In this document: piece by piece, positions 7,595 to 10,820 of the stretch
How positions within the stretch are numbered: the first letter of the stretch is position 1
Layout: every line of letters starts with the position of its first letter
Origin: Bacteroidia bacterium
GTDB lineage: Bacteria; Bacteroidota; Bacteroidia; Cytophagales; Cyclobacteriaceae
DNA: 10,820 bases
NCBI GenBank assembly: GCA_025356795.1
Contig: JANXRR010000427.1
Coordinates: forward strand, 1-10,820
Reading direction: 5' to 3'
Made by a program: the position numbers and the translations under genes
The notes under the pieces: model-generated
Database searches by the model: none
Seen by the model: only the letters and a program-made list of their open reading frames with translations
Told to the model about the DNA's origin: nothing

Positions 7595-7774
7595 ATGAAA
7601 AAATTTGAAGAATTGAAAGCCCTCATCGCTTCTATTGAAGAAGATGCTGACAAGTTTTATAATAAGGCAAACAGTGCTGCCGGAACGCGCGTTCGCAAAG
7701 GAATGCAAGACATCAAAAATCTTGCTCAAGAAATACGCTCTGAAGTTCAGGATTTGAAAAACAAGGAAGCGTAA
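7595..7774 (+). CDS. Short histone H1-like (Hc1-family) protein
   Basis: A 59-residue frame starts MKKFEELKAL and ends in two consecutive stops (TAATAA). It resembles the small Bacteroidota proteins annotated 'histone H1' or Hc1-like: the block NSAAGTRVRKGMQDIKNLAQ (residues 26-45) followed by EIRSEVQDLKNK is characteristic. The whole chain looks alpha-helical with heptad-like Leu/Ile spacing. It lacks the long Lys/Ala-rich tail of chlamydial Hc1. I count 12 basic against 11 acidic residues, so net charge is near zero, unusual for a protein expected to compact DNA. It has its own putative promoter and is closed by a strong hairpin. At under 60 codons, gene callers can miss it, and a 79-codon antisense frame covers the same bases. 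Family assignment is by recognition; a DNA-binding role is only inherited from the family name. Confidence 0.85.
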   Translation: MKKFEELKALIASIEEDADKFYNKANSAAGTRVRKGMQDIKNLAQEIRSEVQDLKNKEA

Positions 7775-7793
7775 TAAATCTCGTTGTAAAAAT

Positions 7794-7823
7794 AAAAAGG
7801 TGTTCCACAAGGACACCTTTTTT
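7794..7823. terminator. Bidirectional intrinsic terminator between convergent genes
   Basis: AAAAAGGTGTTCC (7794-7806), loop ACAA, GGACACCTTTTTT (7811-7823). The G/C-rich arms pair over seven positions with one bulged T, and the flanking A and T tracts extend the stem and provide a U-run for transcripts from either side. It would end the Hc1-like gene on the + strand and dapA on the - strand. It overlaps the dapA stop codon (7822-7824). Confidence 0.85.
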
Positions 7824-8691
7824 ATTTTTTTGCAAGCGCTGAATTTATTTTTTGCTGAATTGATTCGGAAGCTCGTAATAACGGAAGCCTAACTTCTGGC
7901 GAGCAAATCTTTAATTTGCTAAGAATGAATTTTATACCAACAGGGTTCCCTTCTTCATACATCATTGGATGAATGTCAACAAGCTTGAAAAGCTCCTTGC
8001 TCGCTTTAGCAAAGTCTCTAGAAAGGATGTGCTCATTTATTTTTTTAAATAATAGTGGATAAGCATTTGCCAAAACTGATATAACACCATCACCACCAAT
8101 AGATGCCAGAGGAATGGTAAGCATATCATCGCCTGATATCAGCAAGAAATTTTTTGGCCTTTCTTTGGCAATGAGTAGGCACTGCTCAAGATTTCCAGAA
8201 GCTTCCTTGATGCCAATGATATTGTCATGCTGCGAAAGCTTGAGGGTTGTTTGTGCTGTTACGTTTGATGCCGTTCTGCCGGGCACATTATATAGAATTA
8301 CTGGAACAGGCGAGGCATCAGCAATTGCTTGAAAATGGTTGATTATACCTTCTTGTGATGGCTTGTTGTAATAAGGGCTTACAGAAAGTATAGCATCAAT
8401 ACCTTCAAATTTATTTTCTGATAGCTGATGAAGAACTTCACGTGTTGAGTTTCCTCCGATTCCGTAAACAATGGGAAGCTTTGATGGATTATTTTCCTTC
8501 ACATAATGTAGCACTTGTTTTTTCTCTTCTTCATCGAGAGTAGCGGGTTCTCCTGTAGTTCCGAGCACAACAAAATAGTCAACACCTTTTGCTGTATGCT
8601 TTAATACTTTGTCTAAGCTTTTAAAATCAATATTTCCATTTGCATAAAATGGGGTAACCAATGCAACTCCTGTGCCTTTTAAACGATTCAT
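7822..8691 (-). CDS. dapA: 4-hydroxy-tetrahydrodipicolinate synthase
   Basis: The 289-residue protein condenses pyruvate with L-aspartate semialdehyde in the cytoplasm, the first committed step to lysine and meso-diaminopimelate for peptidoglycan. All key residues are present and sit one position after the E. coli numbering: GTTGEPATL with T45-T46, YYNKPSQEG with Y108, YNVPGRT with Y134 and R139, and GIKEASG with the Schiff-base lysine K162. Length is normal for DapA (about 290-300). Retention of both Tyr and Arg argues for true DapA over N-acetylneuraminate lyase or other class I aldolases of the family. It begins 4 bases after the stop of the upstream gene on the - strand, so the two are co-transcribed. 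Its stop codon lies within the terminator hairpin. Confidence 0.97.
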   Translation of the reverse strand: MNRLKGTGVALVTPFYANGNIDFKSLDKVLKHTAKGVDYFVVLGTTGEPATLDEEEKKQVLHYVKENNPSKLPIVYGIGGNSTREVLHQLSENKFEGIDAILSVSPYYNKPSQEGIINHFQAIADASPVPVILYNVPGRTASNVTAQTTLKLSQHDNIIGIKEASGNLEQCLLIAKERPKNFLLISGDDMLTIPLASIGGDGVISVLANAYPLLFKKINEHILSRDFAKASKELFKLVDIHPMMYEEGNPVGIKFILSKLKICSPEVRLPLLRASESIQQKINSALAKK

Positions 8692-8695
8692 GTTT

Positions 8696-9205
8696 TTATC
8701 TTAATTCTTTTGCGTATTTGTAAAGGGTATCGAGTAAATCTTTGAATGAGCCTTTGCAGTCGATCATTAATTCATAAAATGGATTTTCATTTTCCCTGAA
8801 TTTGCCAATTCGGCAATGAGCTTTTGTACGCGCTAATAAATGAAGAAATAAGGGTGTTGATTCAGTGTCAAGATGAAATAAATAATCGAAGGGTTGATCT
8901 GCAAATTGAAGTGCTTCTGTAGAAGTTAACGCGCCCCAAAGATTAAAATGCTCCAACGTAAAGAAACTGTAAATAAAATCATAGTTCTCTTTTTCTTTTG
9001 GTAGAAACTCTAAAACGCGTACAATTTTACCATCTTGTTCAAGTTGTTTTACAAATTCTTTTACTTCTTCATGTTTTTTTCTATCCTCCACTGTAAAAAT
9101 AATACCAACGCTTTTAGACTGGGTATAAGGGATGCTTGCCCTAGTAATTTTGTTCTTTTTGAGCAGCGACTTTGTTCGTAATTGCAGAAAATTTAGTTTG
9201 AACAT
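8696..9205 (-). CDS. Conserved Bacteroidota protein of unknown function (probably DUF6913)
   Basis: This 169-residue protein has no signal peptide or membrane helix. It begins with a basic segment (MFKLNFLQLRTKSLLKKNK), followed by alternating strand/helix sequence such as SVGIIFTVEDRKKHEEVKEF and GKIVRVLEFLP, suggesting a small cytosolic alpha/beta fold. Later conserved-looking stretches are DYLFHLD (near residue 107) and CRIGKF (near 132). From memory it matches the family called DUF6913 in Bacteroidota, which is often found just upstream of dapA; no biochemical role is known to me. No catalytic motif is visible. It is the first gene of a two-gene - strand operon, 4 bases ahead of dapA. A nine-base T tract lies just upstream at 9221-9229. 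I found no convincing TAnnTTTG promoter for it. Confidence 0.8.
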   Translation of the reverse strand: MFKLNFLQLRTKSLLKKNKITRASIPYTQSKSVGIIFTVEDRKKHEEVKEFVKQLEQDGKIVRVLEFLPKEKENYDFIYSFFTLEHFNLWGALTSTEALQFADQPFDYLFHLDTESTPLFLHLLARTKAHCRIGKFRENENPFYELMIDCKGSFKDLLDTLYKYAKELR

Positions 9206-9312
9206 GCTCGAAATCTAGCATTTTTTTTTAAATGAAAAGCACTTAGAAAAAATTAGGTCATAATTAATTAAGGGTCGTTGGATTTAAAATTCTTACTAAT
9301 GTTATTGTAATA

Positions 9313-9326
9313 TAAATAGCTATTTA
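9313..9326. repeat. 14-bp perfect palindrome
   Basis: TAAATAGCTATTTA reads the same on both strands. It lies 108 bases upstream of the first gene on the - strand and 218 bases before the + strand ATG. It could be a dimeric-regulator operator, but palindromes of this kind arise by chance in AT-rich spacers. Confidence 0.35.
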
Positions 9327-9414
9327 ACATATAGACGTGAAGACTAAATGTTCTTTTAATGTTTTTGTTTTAGACAGAACTAAAAAATTGCAGCTCGAAA
9401 TAGGATATAAGGCC

Positions 9415-9480
9415 ATGACTCAGAATAAATTTGAATAAAGACAGCAGTTTATTTAGCTTCATTTGCGTGATGACTCAGAA
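9415..9480 (+). repeat. 11-bp direct repeat pair ATGACTCAGAA
   Basis: ATGACTCAGAA occurs at 9415-9425 and again at 9470-9480, starts 55 bases apart. Each copy contains the heptamer TGACTCA, which is symmetric around its central base. The first copy directly abuts the TAAATTTG box at 9426-9433, and the second would lie about 30 bases into the leader. This is the geometry of paired operator sites, although no binding protein is identified. Confidence 0.5.
9426..9433 (+). promoter_or_regulatory. Candidate -7 element for the DUF418 gene
   Basis: TAAATTTG matches TAnnTTTG exactly. No TTG or TTTG is found about 19 bases upstream, so the -33 element is missing or replaced by an activator. Transcription would start near 9440, giving a leader of about 104 bases. 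Confidence 0.3.
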
Positions 9481-9543
9481 ACACATGCCAAACCTCTTTT
9501 CTTATTTTCCGTTATTCGCTAAAAATTCTTTACCATTAAAAAT

Positions 9544-10800
9544 ATGTCAACTTCCTTAAAGTCAAAAGAAAGAATAGAGCTCATTGATATCCTCCGTGGC
9601 CTTACGCTGCTGGGCATTATCATGGTTCATTTTACTGAACAATACTATGCGGGCATGCCACCCCAAAAAGCAACGCATCTTAATTCTAACTATTTACCAG
9701 ATCAAATTGTATCAACCCTTATTTCAATTTTGGTATCGGGTAAATTCTATATGCTCTTTTCGTTTTTGTTCGGGTTAAGTTTTTTTATTCAATCCTCTAA
9801 CAGTACCAGTAAAGCTCAATTCTATGTGCGGTTTTTCTGGAGACTGTTGATTTTGTTTAGTATTGGATGGATTCACCATTTGCATTATCGTGGCGACATA
9901 CTTACAATTTATGCCTTGCTGGGTGTAGTACTTTTGGCGCTTCATACATTGCCAGATAAACTGGTTTTACTCTTGGCCATTTTGCTTATTGCAGATATAC
10001 CTGCCTTTATAACTCGGGCGGCTGAGGTTATTACAGCTGAGCAAACGACAACTCCAGAGGGTAATCCGTTTGGAGGCAGTGACGCTCAAAATGTTGTGTA
10101 CTTTGATATTCTTAAAGGCAACTCTTACATTTCCATCTTGAAGTCAAATATTCCTGAATTTATAACTAAGATGAAATTTCAGGTTATGTCAGGAAGGATT
10201 TACATAACCTTGGGTCTTTTCTTACTTGGTCTATATGTCGGTAAAAAGAAAATTTTCGAAAACATTTCCGACTATTTAGTTTCGATTAAACGCACCAGAA
10301 ATAAAGCACTTTGGGGCTTGCTTATATTTATTCTATTCGGTGTTTCATTCTTTGGGGGCATGCAACTATTGAACGTAAACCTAACATTTGCTATGCAATT
10401 TATGGTTGGTGGATTAATAATGGATTTAGTAAATGCCTGCCTGGCGTTATTTTATGTATGTGTACTGATTCTATTATATCAAAAAGACAACTGGAAAAAA
10501 CGACTTCATCTTTTTTATAACGTAGGGAGGATGGGACTTACTACCTATCTAACGCAAACACTTTTTGGATTTATTATTTTCTTTGGAATTGGTTTTAACC
10601 TACTCGATAAAATAGGTGCTAGTATTTGCTTCTTACTTGCCATTACTATTTTTAGCCTTCAAATTATGTTTGCCAACTGGTGGTTAAGTAAATTTTATTA
10701 TGGACCAGTTGAATGGATATGGCGATCACTCACGTATTTAAAAAGTCAACCCTTTAAAAAGCCAAAAAGGATAAAAGAAAGATTAGTGCACCATCTTTAA
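9544..10800 (+). CDS. DUF418/YeiB-family polytopic membrane protein
   Basis: The 418-residue protein has many hydrophobic segments (about 8-10 membrane helices) and the family's two marks. The N-terminal one is RIELIDILRGLTLLGIIMVHF (R10, D15, R18-G19, H29). The C-terminal DUF418 domain contains GRMGLTTYLTQTLFGFIIF and ends FYYGPVEWIWRSLTYLKSQP. The middle has a hydrophilic, probably extracytoplasmic stretch (residues about 160-205, TAEQTTTPEGNPFGG and following), then further helices and a basic cytoplasmic tail. Length is typical of the family (about 380-420). The family is distantly related to membrane acyltransferases, and a transport or acyl-transfer role has been suggested for some members, but no activity can be assigned here. 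The ATG at 9544 is well placed before the conserved N-terminus, with only an A-rich leader and no strong Shine-Dalgarno. The window ends 20 bases after the stop. Confidence 0.88.
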   Translation: MSTSLKSKERIELIDILRGLTLLGIIMVHFTEQYYAGMPPQKATHLNSNYLPDQIVSTLISILVSGKFYMLFSFLFGLSFFIQSSNSTSKAQFYVRFFWRLLILFSIGWIHHLHYRGDILTIYALLGVVLLALHTLPDKLVLLLAILLIADIPAFITRAAEVITAEQTTTPEGNPFGGSDAQNVVYFDILKGNSYISILKSNIPEFITKMKFQVMSGRIYITLGLFLLGLYVGKKKIFENISDYLVSIKRTRNKALWGLLIFILFGVSFFGGMQLLNVNLTFAMQFMVGGLIMDLVNACLALFYVCVLILLYQKDNWKKRLHLFYNVGRMGLTTYLTQTLFGFIIFFGIGFNLLDKIGASICFLLAITIFSLQIMFANWWLSKFYYGPVEWIWRSLTYLKSQPFKKPKRIKERLVHHL

Positions 10801-10820
10801 ATTATAAACACCCGTCTTGG

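Larger units (their letters stand above)
9206..9543. other. Divergent intergenic region (338 bases) with repeats and a palindrome
   Basis: This AT-rich stretch separates the - strand DUF6913/dapA operon from the + strand DUF418 gene. I see no RNA gene and no long frame. It holds a nine-base T run (9221-9229), the self-complementary TAATTAATTA at 9261-9270, a 14-bp perfect palindrome at 9313-9326, an exact 11-bp direct repeat (9415-9425 and 9470-9480), and a TAAATTTG box at 9426-9433. It probably carries the promoters of both flanking units. Confidence 0.7.

Noticed and set aside
7577..7816. A 79-codon - strand frame
   Set aside because: It is antisense to the Hc1-like gene, runs through the terminator hairpin, and resembles no family. 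The + strand gene has family-like sequence, promoter and terminator.
8114..8332. A + strand frame of 72 codons inside dapA
   Set aside because: It is antisense to conserved DapA active-site sequence and has no independent support.
9210..9217. TAGATTTC on the - strand as a -7 box for the DUF6913/dapA operon
   Set aside because: It has one mismatch, no -33 partner, and lies only 4 bases before the ATG, so transcription would start at or inside the coding region.

Overview
The window looks like chromosomal DNA of a Bacteroidota bacterium, most likely Cytophagales-like. The pointers are a secreted protein ending in a type IX secretion (T9SS) type A sorting domain, near-consensus Bacteroidota promoters (TAnnTTTG at -7), a short Hc1-type 'histone H1-like' protein, a sphingolipid/sulfonolipid-type alpha-oxoamine synthase, and a gene of the kind called DUF6913 in this phylum next to dapA. 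I see no tRNA, rRNA, CRISPR array, insertion sequence or phage gene.

Region 1 (1-6060, + strand) is the end of a surface-glycan locus. It opens with a 5'-truncated DegT/DnrJ/EryC1/StrS sugar aminotransferase. After 82 bases holding a plausible promoter comes a compact three-gene operon: a 984-residue T9SS cargo protein, a 70-residue protein with signal peptide, Gly/Pro linker and a PxPITG + hydrophobic + basic tail (overlapping the cargo gene by ATGA), and, 5 bases on, a membrane-bound WbpM/PglF/CapD-type nucleotide-sugar 4,6-dehydratase. The dehydratase and aminotransferase would catalyse consecutive steps to a UDP-4-amino-4,6-dideoxy sugar. The two exported proteins lie between them, which suggests that the glycan and the surface proteins belong to one envelope programme.

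Region 2 (6061-7823, + strand) holds an alpha-oxoamine synthase (serine palmitoyltransferase or cysteate acyltransferase type, first step of sphingoid or capnoid lipids) with a good promoter and three GCTGAT/ATCAGC half-sites just upstream. A separately promoted 59-residue Hc1-like protein follows. A hairpin with A/T tracts on both sides then serves as a bidirectional terminator against the convergent genes downstream.

Region 3 (7822-9205, - strand) is a two-gene operon: a conserved uncharacterised protein (probably DUF6913), then dapA with all its catalytic residues.

Region 4 (9206-10820) is a 338-base divergent intergenic stretch with an exact 11-bp direct repeat, one copy abutting a TAnnTTTG box, and a 14-bp palindrome, followed by a polytopic DUF418/YeiB-type membrane protein.

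Most genes belong to known families. The least explained parts are the cargo/mini-protein/dehydratase operon and the repeat-bearing intergenic regions.
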